Below, one piece after another: positions 25,252-38,480 of a stretch of 64,000 nucleotides of DNA. Within the stretch, counting starts at the first letter, position 1. Every line of letters begins with the position of its first letter. The notes under the pieces were generated by a model, which searched no databases, was not told where the DNA came from, and was given only the letters and a program-made list of their open reading frames with translations. The position numbers were made by a program, and so were the translations under genes. Source of the DNA: Papiliotrema nemorosa (Eukaryota; Basidiomycota; Tremellomycetes; Tremellales; Rhynchogastremaceae); contig JASKOT010000020.1 of NCBI GenBank assembly GCA_032158125.1, positions 186,001 to 250,000 on the forward strand. Direction: 5' to 3'.

Positions 25252-28200
25252 ATGATCAGAGGAATATCGACTCGTTCTTCATACATCTTTAGCCGATACT
25301 TCTTGCAAGTCACCTATCAATCCCGACCAACTTTACACCGAATATCGACAATCGCTCAGACCACTCGACACATATCGACTACACTGAGGATGGCCGAGCA
25401 AGCTACGACCAAAGTCGCTTCGGAGCTCCTCCCAGCTGAGCAAGCCAACCCCGCGAGCTCCGATGCTGTCGCTCCAGCAGCTGCTGGACAAGAGGGAGAT
25501 GCCCCCGAGCAATCCAAGAAGGGAGGTGAGTTGCAACAGCTGGAGATTGCGCCTTCGCTGATAGCCACAGCAAAGAAAGAGGCAAAGAGATTAGAACGAC
25601 TTGCCAAAGCCGCTGCTAAAACTCCTGTCGCCCCTACACCTCCTAGCTCCAAGAAGGAGAAGAAGGAAAAGGAGAAGAAAGAGGTGGCTCCAGCTGTGGA
25701 ATGGGTCAACACCACTCCCAAGGGAGAGAAGAAGGGTCAGCCATCATCTTGACGTCCGGTGCTGATGAGTAGATGTCTCGGGTGATCTGCCTACTACTGG
25801 ATACGACCCTATCCAGGTCGAAGCTGCTCATTATGACTGGTGGCACGCAAGAGGCTTCTTCAAGCCGAGGTACCAGGAGAATGGAGAGCCGTTGCCGAAA
25901 GGAACATTCAGCATCGCCTTCCCTCCCCCTAACGTTACGGGAAACCTGCATATTGGACACGCTTTGACCGTATCATTGGAAGATACCATGATCCGATGGT
26001 GAGAAGCCCCGTCTGCCCAGCTAACGGAAGGAAACGAATGCAAGGGTACACCACGCTCTGGGTTCCCGGATACGACCACGCTGGTATTGCAACTCAAGCT
26101 GTCGTGGAGCAAAGATTGATCAAGACCGAGGGTCATTCGAGGCATCATTACGGAAGAGAAGAATTCTTGAAACGAGTCTGGCAATGGAAGGACTCGTGAG
26201 TCGGTTGGAATCCGCGAGTCCAAACTGACATTTAGGTACCAAGAGAAAATCACCCAGCAGATGATGCGACTTGGTGGTTCTTTCGACTGGGACCGAGTTG
26301 CATTCACCATGGACGACGTATGTGCATCAAGGCGAACGCACACTAACTTCACAGAATCTCAGTCAAGCGGTCAAAGAGACTTTCTGTCTGCTGCATGAGA
26401 AGGGTCTCCTGTATCGAGCCAACCGACTGGTCAACTGGTGTTGCTACTTGCAGACCACACTGTCTAACATCGAGGTCGACCAAAAGGCGTTGACGGGAAG
26501 GACACTCATGAATGTCAAGGGTTACGATGCGAAAGAGCGATTCGAGTTTGGTGTCATTACATCCTTTGCCTATCCCATTGAGGATTCTGGTGAGCGTTCA
26601 AAAGCTCGTATGATGACGCTGACAAGGCAGACGAGAGGATCATCGTTGCTACAACCCGTCCAGAAACCATGCTGGGAGATACCGCTGTTGCCGTCCACCC
26701 AGATGACCCGAGATACAAGCACTTGCACGGCAAATTCGTCATTCACCCATTCAACGGCCGAAGGATTCCCATCATCACCGATGCCATCACCGTCGATATG
26801 GAGTTCGGTACTGGTGCGGTCAAGATCACCCCTGCTCACGACCCCAATGATTTCGAATGTGGTCAGAGGAACAACCTGGAATTCATCAGTCTGATGAACG
26901 ATGACGGAACCTACAACGAGAACGCGGGAGAGTACAAGGTGAGCGCAAAAAGTTTATGGATCTCGGAGAGATGACTGACTCGGATAGGGCATGAGGAGAT
27001 TCCACATCAGGAACAAGATTATTCAAGACTTGAAAGACAAGGGGCTATACGTTGAGCAAAAGGACAACGAGATGCAAATCCCCGTCTGCTCGTGAGTTGC
27101 TTCTTCTATCGCTAGAGCTAATTGCAGTCGATCCGGAGATGTCGTCGAGCAAATCCTGAAACCGCAATGGTGGGTCAGCTGCAAACCGATGGCTGAAGAG
27201 GCCCTGAAGGTGCGTCAAATTTCGTGTGTCAGACACGTCCTGATGCCTCTAGCGAACGCTAGATGGAGAGCTCGAGATCAAGCCCAAGACCTCGCACGCC
27301 GAGTGGGTCAGGTGGATGGAAAATATGCAAGATTGGTGCATCTCCCGACAACTGTGGTGGGGACACCGATGCCCTGCATACTTGATCAAGTACGATGGTG
27401 AAGCTGCCGACGTGAGTGCCATAGCAACAAGATGCAGCAAGCAAGAATTGACAACGAAGACTGCCAACGAGGACAACTGGGTCGTCGCGCGATCATTGGA
27501 GGATGCCGACGTGGAGGCTAAGAAGCGAGCAAAGGGCAAGTCGTACACCTTGGAACAGGACGGAGATGTTCTGGACACGTGGTTCTCTTCTGCATTGTGG
27601 CCTTTCTCCACCTTGGGATGGCCGAACAAGGTGAGCCAGACGACACTACAAGGCTCACACGCTAAGAATATAGACCAAAGATGTCGAGCACTTCTACCCC
27701 AACTCTGTGCTCGAGACTGGATGGGATATCATCTTCTTCTGGGTCGCCAAAATGGTCTTTTTCGGTAACCAGCTCACCGGCAAGATGCCCTTCAAGGAGG
27801 TCTTCTGCCACCCTATGGTCCGAGATGCTTTCGGTCGTAAAATGTCAAAATCGCTCGGAAACGTCATCGACCCTACCGATGTCATTACCGGTCAAAATCT
27901 GCAAAAACTGCATGATGATCTCAGACTGGGTAATCTGCCAGAAAAGGAGATCCTCAAAGCCGAGGAAGGTCAGAAGAAGCTGTACCCCAAGGGTATACCG
28001 CAGTGTGGTACGGACGCATTGCGATTTGCCCTTGCAAATTACACCTCGGGTGGTGAGTGCACAAATTCCGGCGCGGGTGAGCGAGGCTAAAACTACTAGG
28101 TCGAGACATTAACATGGAGATTGGCCGAGTTGAGGGATACAGGAAATTCTGCAACAAGATTTGGAACGCCACGAAATTCTGCTTGTTCCGATTCGACCTG

Positions 28201-29230
28201 GTCACATTGGAAGGCAAGAGGACGGGCAAGACATTCGTCCCGAACAAGTCTGGATTGGTAAGCTCACAGTATCCTAAACAAGGTCCACAGCTGATTCCCA
28301 GCCAACGGGTAAAGAAAGCTTGCCAGAGAAGTGGCTCTTGCACAAGCTCAATGTCGCGGCCGCAGCTGTCAACGCCAAGCTAGAGTCGAGGGACTTTTCC
28401 GACGCATCGACTGCTGCTTATGGATTCTTCCTTTACGACCTGTGCGACGTCTTTATCGAGGCGACAAAACCGCTCTTCGAGGCCAATGTCGATTCACCCG
28501 AGAAGATTTCAGCGCAAAACACCTTGTACACTGCTCTCGATGCTGGACTGAAGCTGCTGCATCCATTCATGCCCTTTGTCACTGAGGATCTGTGGCAACG
28601 ACTTCCCAGGCGTCCGGAGGACACCTGCGAGTCGATCATGATTTCCTCGTTCCCTGAGCGACTGCCCGAATGGGAATTCCCAGAGGAGGAGTCTGACTTT
28701 GACCTTGCCATGGAGGTCATCAAGAATGCTCGATCGATTGTGGGTCTGTACAACCTGCCTACCAATGGGAAGACCCTGGAAGACAAGATTACTGGTGAGT
28801 CTCGTAGCGCGGGAGTTTTGACTGATCATCAGTCATCCTCCAGGTCAGGAGAGAGGACGATAGGAAGATGCTGGCGTCTTTGGAGCCAATTATCATCGCC
28901 TTGACAAAAGGATCTGGTCAGGTGAAATTCATTACCGACGACTCGGACGTTCCCAAGGGTTGCGGTACGGAGACTGTCACTCCAGACATCAACGTCCACA
29001 TTCCTGTCCAAGGCAAGGTCGATGCCAAGGCCGAGATTGACAAGTTGGAAAAGAAGTCTACATTGGCGCAGAGTAACAAGGAAAAGGTTGTCAAGGTAAC
29101 TCAGCAAGCCAATTACGAGACGGCCGTCAAGGCCGAGGTCAGAGCCGTCAACCAGGAGAAGATTGACAAGTTTGATGCGGAGATTGAGGCCTTGACACAG
29201 GCGCTCGAAAGGTTCAAGTCGTTGCTGTAA
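25252..29230 (+). CDS. VAS1: Valyl-tRNA synthetase, probable mitochondrial and cytosolic forms
   Basis: Class I valyl-tRNA synthetase, charging tRNA-Val. The HIGH motif is in [15 protein letters not shown] and the KMSKS motif in [19 protein letters not shown]. The editing domain carries [17 protein letters not shown], and the tRNA-binding C-terminus ends in the usual coiled coil ([20 protein letters not shown]). The cytosolic form would start at ATG 25390 (MAEQATTKV). An in-frame ATG at 25252 adds 46 residues rich in Arg, Ser and Thr with no Asp or Glu, a classic mitochondrial presequence. In yeast and many other fungi VAS1 supplies both compartments from two starts, and the sequence fits this. 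About ten short introns interrupt the gene. Length is about 1,100 residues. Confidence 0.95.
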
Positions 29231-29439
29231 GGGGAGTATGCCGACATCTAATAGTGTATGCATCATGGCATGGTTACGCTTGGGAATTTGATTGAGCATT
29301 GAGCAATTCCAATTGCAACAACCGACAACAGGTCAGAGCATCAGGGCGGCCTGAGATCCGGCAGTCACTGGGTTTGACTTTATGGCGATCCACCTTCAAT
29401 CTCCTTCAACTTCCCTTTCATTCCTCCATTCGCCCCACC

Positions 29440-30547
29440 ATGACCACTCCGACCTCGGCTCACGCGACTTCACCCCCCGGATCATCCATCCACGCACGAT
29501 TCTCCCATCCGTCCACCTCTTCCGCCTCGCCCGCTCCTTCCTCGTTATACTCATCCACCCATACTCCCACCGCATCCACCTCGACATCAACATCCACTCT
29601 GCCTCTACCCCGACGCGACTCCCGTGTCCCCTCTCAGCCACATGCACCATCGCTCCAACAACAGATATATACGTCCGGAGCAGGTGCAGGCCCAGGCGCA
29701 GGTCAAGCGGGGATATTGGATAGACCGTTGAATAAGACTCGAGGGGGAGAAATGGCTTTGAACGCTTTTGCATTCTTGTTAGCGGAGATGGTCAGTTATA
29801 GTCAGAGTAGAGTGGACAGCGTTAGCGATCTCGAGCAGAGGTGAGTCGGGGTCTCATCTTATCTCAAACCACGCACCTCGCTGCATCAGAGGGGAGGTGT
29901 AAGAGTTGGGTTTGATATTGATGTTTAGGCTATCGGGGCTGGGGTATGAAGTAGGACAGAGGATACTCAGCTTGATCTTACTACGCAATATCCAAGCTTC
30001 AGGTGGAAAGGTACGATTGCAAGCACAGCAAAGCTCAGCGCGGTGTGGTGTTTGTGCTGAGGTCCAGGACCCCAAGAGAGAACATCGGTTGATACCTATC
30101 CTCCAATTTGTGCATACTCAAGTATACAAATACTGTTTCGGTAAACCTGCAGATGGTCTCGAACGGAGCGTAGAAGGCGAGGACGAGTGTGAGTATCCCC
30201 GCCCGTTGTCCTTCTTCCATACTACCCCGCGAAGGGTCCTGGAGATGGAGGGGGAGATTGACAATAGACATGCTCACGCTGAACCAACCGCCTTTGACGC
30301 AACATATCTCTATACCGAAAGATATGTCCCAACTCAGCGTTGAAGCTTTCACGGCGGGTATTGTTGAAGGCGTCTTGGATGCTCTCGACGTGGTGAGTAG
30401 TGGAATTGATCTTGGAACAGCGCTGAGAGACAGCCGGCACGAGTGACGGCTCATACCGTTGCGACGGACCAGTACCCACAACGCTCAGTTATCCTCATCA
30501 AGCTGGATCCAAAAGTGATGGACAGGGAGGAAGCTTTGGGTAAATGA
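29440..30547 (+). CDS. TRS31: TRAPP complex subunit 5 (Trs31)
   Basis: Trs31/TRAPPC5 is a core subunit of the TRAPP tethering complexes, which act as Rab (Ypt1/Ypt31) exchange factors in ER-Golgi and Golgi traffic. The conserved body starts at [20 protein letters not shown], followed by [20 protein letters not shown] and [15 protein letters not shown]. Later blocks are [38 protein letters not shown] and [12 protein letters not shown]. The first ~85 residues are a Ser/Thr/Pro-rich, probably disordered extension not needed for the fold. Start ATG 29440; stop TGA 30545-30547. The gene lies 210 bp downstream of VAS1 on the same strand and converges with the UBR7 gene. A second TRAPP subunit lies at 48134-48966. 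Confidence 0.9.
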
Positions 30548-30687
30548 ATTTAATCTGCATGATGCCTTACATACGTTGTACAACGTGAATCAGATGTCAT
30601 CTACAACTTGACCCTCCATTGGGTCCATTGGATGAAAATACAACGGCCTCGCTCACGGCCCTTTCGCTCATATGTCCTGGATGCGGC

Positions 30688-32224
30688 CTATCTCCTTGCA
30701 GCTTGAAGCTGGGCAAAGAAGCTCTCGATATCCTCTCGGCTGACCGAACTGCCATCTTGAGCATGAGTCGCCAACATTGTCTTCAGCTTGTCCCTGTCTA
30801 ATCAGCTTTTGGACCATTTAGCGGAGCCCGGGAGCTGACTTCATCACCTGATACCCGTGCAGGGCTTCGATAGCTTGCACTCGAGGTAAAGATCCCACCA
30901 CTCGGTCAGTCACCTCGTCGAGCGTTTCCTCTGCGACGTCAACTGGATCCCGCAGACTGCGAATCAGTAGAGCTAGCTAACCCTGTTCAACATCTTGTGG
31001 AGGCTCATATATCTCCTCATCCTCCAGAGGGAATGGAAGTGAGGCTGCAACTTCCGGCTGGACAGATCAGCTGAAAGCAAAAATCACCCAGTCACTCACC
31101 GTCAGGCTGGACTTCAGCTTTTCCCGCTCGCCATGCGCCAAGAAGACATCGCCGGCGCCACCTGAGGTCGGAGATCCAGCATGATCAGGTTCCGGCTTGA
31201 CACCTGGTGTTGAGGGTCGAGCCTTCTTGACGGAATGGGATTCCTCTTCGAGATGGTCTTCTGCTGATCGCTTGGGAGGTGCCGTTCCCGCCCTATCGGC
31301 CTCGGAAAGGACGATCGGATCTTCCGAGGGTTTGACGTCTTTCTCATCGGCGAGCTCGACCTTCGTAGCGGTGTCGGTGGGCAAGGAGGGCCTTCCGAGT
31401 ACCTCGAATCCTCCGTCCTCTTTCGGCACGATCATCATCCAACCCGTACTCCCCGCCCTGTCCTTCAATACCGGATGACCGGCGACGCACGCAGCGCAAA
31501 TAAGTCCGTCATAGGTTTCGCTCGGGATGAGACTTTCCTTCTCCTCGTCTTCTTCGTCCGTGGCGGTATTCAACGGTTCATCTGATTTCGGATTTAATGG
31601 AAGAAGGTTCAAGCACGATTCATGATACCAATCCTGCTTGTCAGCCAAATCCCTGATTCGTCCTTGGCCAACCCACTTCGCAGCCTATACAGTTCAACAT
31701 GGCTTCTATCTCTGTCTCTGCATCGTATTCCCTTCCGCATCGGCAAAATTTGCCCGAATAATTAGGTCCATAACGGTTCTCTTCGTTGTCTTGCTGAGGT
31801 TGAGCATGAGGGGGATTAAGGGTACATTTCTTCCTCTTGCCGTTGGTCTCAGGCATAGCGGTCGTGGGGCAATCACATCGAAAGTGACGCCTCGTCCATA
31901 GCTCTACCAATTTGTGATCTGTCCGTCAACTTGGCCGTGCAAGCGATGTGGCGGCTGACCAGCATGGCAAGAGATGGAGCAGCCATAACAGACACCCTTT
32001 TCTCCACAGTCTATACAGCTCCAAACGCTCTGACGTAGATACCCCTTGTTATAGGTACATTCGTCGAAAGAGTAAGGCAAAGCTTCTCTGGCCTCTTCGG
32101 CTAGTTGTTCTGATTTCTCGAGCAGGGAAGGAAGGGTGGTCTCGAATTGCGGGGATTCTGTGGAGAGGTGATGGGTCGATAATGGTACGAACCGATTCGT
32201 TGGCGATGTGCTCGCTGCAGCCAT
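30688..32224 (-). CDS. UBR7: UBR7-type E3 ubiquitin ligase (UBR box and PHD finger)
   Basis: N-recognin-7 family protein. The UBR-type zinc finger starts at CTYNKGYLRQSVWSCIDCGE and continues through CYGCSISCHA and LWTRRHFRCDCPT. It is followed by NRYGPNYSGKFCRCGREYD and a PHD finger (LNCIGCEDWYHESCL, ICAACV). In animals UBR7 is a histone H2B ubiquitin ligase. After a disordered, acidic, Lys/Pro-rich middle part, the C-terminus (VSREDIESFFAQLQAARR) also matches the family. Start ATG 32224, stop TAG 30688-30690. The gene is divergent from PRP5 with 285 bp between the ATGs. Nuclear or cytosolic action is inferred from the family. Confidence 0.88.
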
Positions 32225-32509
32225 GATGCTGACTGGGCTGCCTTAGTTCAAACGGTCGTTTCTCTGGTATAGTTCACTGAAGGGCTGGTTGACGGTGGAC
32301 GATCATATCATTCAGACGCGTCGAGTGAGCCAGTGGGTGGGTGGCGAATTCCTGGACCCCCCCCCCTAGTGTGTATTTTGCCACCCGTTGTTCTGGAATA
32401 ACTTCCGCTTCTCTAACCCTCCCTATTTCATCCACCCTGCCTGGATTTCCAAGCAGCATCTATACACGCTTCCGACTTCTGGCTTGTGCTCGAAAGAGCC
32501 CGCTCGATC
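32225..32509. promoter_or_regulatory. Divergent promoter, UBR7 / PRP5
   Basis: The 285 bp hold both promoters. A run of ten C residues lies at 32357-32366. No TATA box is seen. Confidence 0.45.
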
Positions 32510-35500
32510 ATGGCTAGCTCGCCGGAACCTCATAGGTCATCAGGAAGAAGGTCCTCTCCTAGCAGGTACGATCGGTCTCATACAGGCAGTTCGAGACGCC
32601 CTGACGAACGTCGGTCAGGTCGATATGAGGATGATGAACGAGATTATCGAGATCGTGAACGAGACAGAGATAGAGATAGGCGTGATAGGGACCGTGATGG
32701 GAGGGATGGACATCGAGATAGGGATTCTCGATACCGTGATGAACGGGACCGACCTAGGGACAGAGACAGAGAAAGGGACAGGGATAGAGGTGACGATGAG
32801 AGGAGGAGGTATGATGATAGAAAGAGACGAGATGATAGAGACGATAGGGATCATCGTCGCGATGACAGAGACAGAGATAGAGAGAGGGACAGAGAAAGGC
32901 GACACCGGGATATATCCCCTCGACATGCCTCGCCTGCATCTCCTCGACCATCTCTAGGCTTTGGCTCTCCCGCTCCGAGAGATCCAGCGACCATGACGGC
33001 GAAAGAACGACTGGAAGCTTGGAAGAAAAGCAGAGAATTGCAAAAAGCAAAAGAGGGCAAGGCATCGTCTTCCACACCGGAACCGACTGACAAAAAGCCT
33101 TCTTTCAACGCTATATCCGCTGCATCAGGTGAGTCTGAATTTCAAGACATTATAACTTCGCTCAACAAATTAGCCCCGGCTCCACTGGCAAAGACGGCTG
33201 CTATAACCATGGGCGCAGTATCACGATTTGGTCTTCCGCTCAAAGCTGGTGCTACAGCCCCCAAACGAGCCTTCTCAGCTTTGGGTGATGACGATGATGA
33301 ATCGGACCGCAAGTTGCAAAAGCTGGACTTGCCCGATATCAAGGATGTCAAGATGGAAATGGAACCACAGACTGGGGACGCCGTCGCTGCTGATGATATT
33401 GGCGCAGATCTCGCCGTGGAAGAGGATGTCAAACCAGAAACCGAGGAAGAGGAGAAGCAGGATAAGATGGATATCGATTCCAAGCCAGGTGCTGCAACAA
33501 ATCAACCTGTCGAGGATGAGGAGGATGAGCTGGATGCCTTCATGCGACAGAATAATCAAGAAGTCCGGGAGGTCAACACGAAGGATGCCAAAAGGCTGGG
33601 CCTGATGAATCTGGAAGATGAGTCGGACGACGAAGCAGAAGTCGTGGACAAAGCAGGAGACGAGTTGGCAAAGGCCGAGGCATTGTTGCAGTACGTTGCT
33701 AGTGTCTGTCCAGTTCGACGCGCTGACAGATATAGACAAGCTGCGCAGAAATCTCGAAAGAAGGACTTGCCCACGCCTGATCACGCGAAAATAGCATATG
33801 AGCCCTTCCGAAAGGCATTTTATTCGGCACCTCTCGAAGCATTAGCCATGACTCCTACCGAGGCCGAGAATGTGCGACTGTTGCTTGACGGTATCAAAGT
33901 CCGAGGAAAAGACTGTCCCAATCCGGTCACCAACTGGGGAGCCTATGGATTGCCGACATTGTGCTTGGATATCATCCGACAAAACGGGTGGACGGCTCCA
34001 ACCGCTATTCAGGCTCAGACAATTCCAGCTATCATGTCAGGTCGAGATGTCATTGGTATCGCCAAGACCGGGTCCGGAAAAACTGTCGCGTTCCTCTTAC
34101 CCCTTCTGCGACATGTCAAAGATCAGCGACCCGTCAGCGGTAGTGAAGGGCCGATAGGAGTCATTCTCTCCCCAACACGTGAGCTCGCCATGCAGATCTA
34201 TCGACATGCCAAGCAGTTTGCATTACCACTTGGTGTGCGCATATCCTGTTGTGTCGGTGGACAATCGATATCGGAGGATATCGCTGCGATGAAGAAGGGG
34301 GCGGAGATTGTGGTGTGCACGCCTGGTCGAATGATCGATCTCCTCACGGCCAACAATGGCCGAGTGTCAAACTTGCGTCGTACGACATTCTTGATCATGG
34401 ACGAAGCGGATCGTATGTTTGATATGGGTTTCGAACCGCAAGTGATGAAGATCATCAATAACACTCGACCCACAGCCCAAAAGGTGCTCTTCTCTGCCAC
34501 ATTCCCGAAAACAATGGAAGGTCTCGCTCGAAAGATCTTGGTCGACCCTCTAGAAATAACCGTTGGAGGTCGGTCTGTCGTCGCGCCAGAGATTGACCAA
34601 CGAGTGGAGGTCCGAGATTCGGATACGAAATGGCCACGATTGTTGGAGATTCTCGGTGAGAGAAATATATCCGATGTGGAAGGTGAAGACTCTCGAGTGC
34701 TCATCTTTGTGGACCGACAAGAAGCGGCCGACGATCTCGCTGCTTTGCTCAACTCGAGATCGTACCCTGCGAGCTCATTACATGGTGGACGGGAACAGAT
34801 TGATCGAGACGCAGCCATCCGGAACTTCAAAAGTGGTGATATTCCTCATGTCGTGGCTACTTCGGTTGCCGCTCGAGGTTTGGATGTGAAAGAGTTAAGA
34901 CTGGTCATCAATTACGATGCGCCCAACCATATGGAGGACTATGTGCATCGAGCTGGACGTACAGGTCGAGCGGGGAACAAGGGAGTCTGCATCACTTTTA
35001 TCACGCCCGAACAGGACAAGTTCTCGGTCGATATCGTTCGAGCTCTCGAAGCGAGTACAGCGTTTGTTCCACCAGATCTCAAAGCGATGTCGGATAAGTT
35101 CTTGGCCAAGATTAAAGCTGGACAAGCGAAAGCGGCGAGCAGTGGATTCCGAGGAAAAGGTCTGGAACGGATCGAAAAGAAGCGAGAGGAGAAGGATCGT
35201 TCAGAGAAACACACCTATGGGGATACTTCGGAAGCTCTGTCGTTGTCTTCACGTGAAGGCGCCGTTATTCCTTATAAGGCCAAGGAGACGTTTATCAAAC
35301 CGCCAGAGAACACGATGAAGGGCGAATCGGATTACACGTTTACCGAGATTCACGTGGATATTGTCGATGGACCCGCCCCGGATCGAGCGACCAACCCATT
35401 ATTATACTCTGCAAGTGGTGGAGGAAACCTGATGAAGAATCCACAAGCGCTCCCCGCTCAAATGACTGCCGCTTTGGAAAAGGCTCGTCGAGAAGGACGT

Positions 35501-35968
35501 ATGGTCGATGCTTCTCGACTTTCATCCGTCATTGCCGCTCTACGGGACAAGATTGAAAAATCAACCGAACTTACCAAAGCCGACAAGTTTGGTTTGGCAG
35601 CTTTGGAAATGTCTTCGACGGGTAAAAAACCAAAAGATCCAGATGCGACGGATTTCCATGCGATTTTCCCCATCAATGATTATCCTCAAAAAGCCCGATG
35701 GAAGGTGACAAACAAGGAACAAATGACACTCTTGGTGGAGCATTCCAATGCTTCTATTACGATGAGAGGAAACTATTATCCTCCAGGAGAAGAACCAGTG
35801 TTTGGGGGTGAACCAAAGTTGCACTTGTTGATTGAGAGTAATGATAGGGAGAAGGTCCAAGCGGCGATTGACGATATCAGGAGAAACTTGGTAGAGGCTT
35901 CTATGGCTGCGCTCAACAATGCGGATAGAGCTGTCCAGGGTGGAACGGGTGGCAGGTATGCTTTGTAG
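32510..35968 (+). CDS. PRP5: ATP-dependent RNA helicase Prp5 (DEAD box)
   Basis: Prp5/DDX46 helps U2 snRNP engage the branch site during pre-spliceosome assembly. The N-terminal ~130 residues are an RD/RE-rich domain typical of the family. Helicase core motifs in order: Q motif ([20 protein letters not shown]), motif [23 protein letters not shown] ([17 protein letters not shown]), SAT (FSATFPKT), ARGLD and HRAGRTGR. The C-terminus carries a KH-like segment ([13 protein letters not shown]). The frame is open from start to stop. Even so, 33691-33735 (45 nt, GTACGT...CTGAC...TAG) looks like a genuine intron whose removal keeps the frame ([14 protein letters not shown]). I chose the ATG at 32510 for [11 protein letters not shown]. 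Confidence 0.95.
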   Translation: MASSPEPHRSSGRRSSPSRYDRSHTGSSRRPDERRSGRYEDDERDYRDRERDRDRDRRDRDRDGRDGHRDRDSRYRDERDRPRDRDRERDRDRGDDERRRYDDRKRRDDRDDRDHRRDDRDRDRERDRERRHRDISPRHASPASPRPSLGFGSPAPRDPATMTAKERLEAWKKSRELQKAKEGKASSSTPEPTDKKPSFNAISAASGESEFQDIITSLNKLAPAPLAKTAAITMGAVSRFGLPLKAGATAPKRAFSALGDDDDESDRKLQKLDLPDIKDVKMEMEPQTGDAVAADDIGADLAVEEDVKPETEEEEKQDKMDIDSKPGAATNQPVEDEEDELDAFMRQNNQEVREVNTKDAKRLGLMNLEDESDDEAEVVDKAGDELAKAEALLQYVASVCPVRRADRYRQAAQKSRKKDLPTPDHAKIAYEPFRKAFYSAPLEALAMTPTEAENVRLLLDGIKVRGKDCPNPVTNWGAYGLPTLCLDIIRQNGWTAPTAIQAQTIPAIMSGRDVIGIAKTGSGKTVAFLLPLLRHVKDQRPVSGSEGPIGVILSPTRELAMQIYRHAKQFALPLGVRISCCVGGQSISEDIAAMKKGAEIVVCTPGRMIDLLTANNGRVSNLRRTTFLIMDEADRMFDMGFEPQVMKIINNTRPTAQKVLFSATFPKTMEGLARKILVDPLEITVGGRSVVAPEIDQRVEVRDSDTKWPRLLEILGERNISDVEGEDSRVLIFVDRQEAADDLAALLNSRSYPASSLHGGREQIDRDAAIRNFKSGDIPHVVATSVAARGLDVKELRLVINYDAPNHMEDYVHRAGRTGRAGNKGVCITFITPEQDKFSVDIVRALEASTAFVPPDLKAMSDKFLAKIKAGQAKAASSGFRGKGLERIEKKREEKDRSEKHTYGDTSEALSLSSREGAVIPYKAKETFIKPPENTMKGESDYTFTEIHVDIVDGPAPDRATNPLLYSASGGGNLMKNPQALPAQMTAALEKARREGRMVDASRLSSVIAALRDKIEKSTELTKADKFGLAALEMSSTGKKPKDPDATDFHAIFPINDYPQKARWKVTNKEQMTLLVEHSNASITMRGNYYPPGEEPVFGGEPKLHLLIESNDREKVQAAIDDIRRNLVEASMAALNNADRAVQGGTGGRYAL

Positions 35969-36646
35969 TGGAATCTGGTGCACATAGGTGCGATGATGGA
36001 GGTAAATGGATCAGACTCCAAGCGTGAACGAGATGTATCAAATACCGGCTCTTTTTGCTCTAGAGTTGGTCCCGAAAAACTGGCAGTCTTTAATCGCATT
36101 GCATTCATTCGCATTTCAGGCTTCCTATGCCATGCGTTGCTCTTTGAACATGACCAAAATGACGATAGTCGAGACGGGAAAGGACGAGATTGGTGTTGGG
36201 GTAAAAGAGGGACTAAATATGACAACTATTTGAAGATTGATTGATAAGGATCAGATATAGAGGGTAGCTGTAAACCCTAACGTCATTCACGTCCAAAGAG
36301 ATCTCGGCGGGGTGTTTGTTCGACGGTTGATATTTTGTTATACAGTTTGGAGTCGGGTCACCTCATAAAGCAAGGTGTGGTGGGCGTGTGAAGATATACA
36401 GGCGAGAGTGTGGAGCGTAGTAGGGCAATGTAGACCGGAAATGAGAGAAGTGTCCTTGAAGTCGCGACTGGACACGCGTCAGTCACGTCATGGCGATTGA
36501 TAGATCTGCAGTCGACTAACGCGTGAGACGACGTCTTTGTGGTCCGGCCGCAATTAGAAACTTTGCGCCGTAGGGTTGTTTGGTGGAGATTGGTGGTTCT
36601 GCAGACTGCGTGTGTGAGCTTCCTGCATAGAACAAAATAGCCCAGC
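35969..36646. other. Intergenic between convergent genes, no gene seen
   Basis: About 680 bp between the PRP5 stop and the stop of the phosphatase gene. It should contain two 3' UTRs. If the last phosphatase intron is real, the stop moves into this region (about 36550). No other feature is supported. Confidence 0.45.
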
Positions 36647-38480
36647 TCACCTCTTGCGTTTGCTCCTTGTCATCTCCTTCTTTAGCGCCGCGCCGTCTAG
36701 CGGTTTGAGCAGCTCGAAAGAGCATAACAAATCCTCAGACACAGACATCACTGCGCCATAATTCTACTCGTCAGCTCCGGGGAAAGTATTCAACAGGGCA
36801 ACCGACATCGAATTCTCCACAGTAGCTAGACGAGTCAGCTTGAAACGGCAGCAAGGTGTTTGCAGTAGCTCACTTTGGCGCGGAAAACACTGTGACCAGC
36901 GTGCGGTCATTGTAAAACTCGTACCCATCTTCAACGACCATATGCGCTCGACAGATCAGGTCCATATCCTTGAAATCAGCTTTCTGGCATCTGCCATTAC
37001 AGAAGCTGGCAACTGACATGTGTAGCCAAAAAGGAGTTGATGACGCTCTTTCCGTAACAGAACGACACTCCACGTTCATTGTCCTCCCAGTCCAGCGCTG
37101 TATCCGAGGGATCCGACCAGACGAGATCGTTCAACAGACCATAATCTGGAACATCTGCAGGTCAGCGCCAGGCATAAACGATTCAGATGGTCTTACCTGT
37201 AGGTCTTTGTATCCGCCTGATATCGTCCATGCTTTTGAGGCTGGGCGATAATCCACCGTGCACGCAAAAGATCTTTGAAGCGACGATGGACGCGATTGGA
37301 AGAGTGTTGAAGACGTCGATAAAGGTCTTCCATGTTTTGATGTTTGTTCTCCGCTTACACTCGTCATAAAATCCGTACACTGAATGTCAGCTCCCGCATC
37401 TCACAGCAGCTATAAGCTCACCCCGTGTAACATTGGCACATTCGTGGTTGCCTCGAAGCATGAAGAAATTTTCCGGGAATTTGATCTTGTAGCACAATAG
37501 CAACAAGATTGTCTCGAGCGACTGCTTTCCTCGATCTACATAATCACCCAAGAAGAGGTAATTTGCCTGAGGGGGGAACCCGCACATCTCGAACAACCGG
37601 ATCAAGTCGGCATACTATCTGTAAGCTCTGGACTCTCAAGGCAAAACATTGAGTAGCTTACCTGACCGTGCACATCCCCCACAATCTTGACTGGCGGACT
37701 GAGCTCGATCAAGGTCGGTTGAGACAAAAACACCTCTCTGGCCGCTGCGCACACACTTGCAATCTCGGCATTTTTCAACGGGGGCGATTTTGTCACCTTC
37801 CCACTGTACCCCGCTTCCAACAATCTTCCAATCATATTATCCACATCGAGCATTTGAGGTCCACCAGGACTCGTCCCTCCAATACTACCTCGACTAATGG
37901 TCGCACTCAACGCATTCCCAGGCGACAATGCCATACCCGCCGAAGGGTTGGGCGAAGGCGGTCTGTTGGGAGTGTTTATGACCGCAGAAGGGGGAGGGGA
38001 AGTACCGAGTAGTGAAGAGCGCATACCGCCCTTTGGAGAGGCCAAGATGTTGTTGGTCGTGGGAATAGCCGGTGATCCGGGTACAGATAGACCTGTATTT
38101 GACGTACTCGCACTTTTAGGAGTGGACAATCCGGGGTTTGAAGATGAAGATTGACCCGAACGGATGGAAGATGAAGAAGTGGTATTGGTGCTCGTGTCCA
38201 TGGAGCTTGTTGGCCGACCTGTTGCCGACGAAAAGCTGGAAACGGATGATGCGCGGTCGCTGGATCTGCCCTTTTTGGCGGAGGCTCTGGGGGTAGAGAG
38301 GAGATTGTTGTTGTTGTTATTCATATCGATAGGAGAAGAAGAAGGGGATGTATCGGTCGAGCGAACGATGGAAGGGGTGGAAGAGGATAGAGTGGTCGAC
38401 GCGAGGTGATCTGCTATATCACTCGCCGAGAGTTCTTTAGACCGCGTACGGCTCATCTTCTTCGATGGTGATTGACCCAT
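36647..38480 (-). CDS. PPZ1: Serine/threonine protein phosphatase PP-Z
   Basis: A PP1-like catalytic domain follows a Ser/Asn/Thr-rich N-terminal extension of about 225 residues, the architecture of fungal PP-Z. PP-Z controls cation homeostasis through Trk transporters and cell-wall signalling. Metal-binding motifs: [30 protein letters not shown] and FCVHGGLSP. Substrate-site and C-terminal motifs [12 protein letters not shown] and TVFSAP are present. The start MGQSPSKK (38480) carries Gly2 in a good N-myristoylation context, as in yeast Ppz1, suggesting membrane attachment. The simplest end is TGA at 36647-36649 (MTRSKRKR). A further GT-AG intron (donor at 36650) would add a short different tail. 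Confidence 0.9.

Noticed and set aside
28829..29299. 156-residue minus-strand open frame at the end of VAS1
   Set aside because: It is the antisense shadow of the ValRS C-terminal coiled coil; Leu/Asp richness reflects the opposite-strand Lys/Val codons.
32560..32910. Minisatellite-like GAGATAGGGAC repeats
   Set aside because: These are the RD/RE codons of the Prp5 N-terminal domain, not a separate repeat element.
36280..36300. Telomere-like CCCTAA motif
   Set aside because: A single copy in an intergenic gap; no array, so chance.
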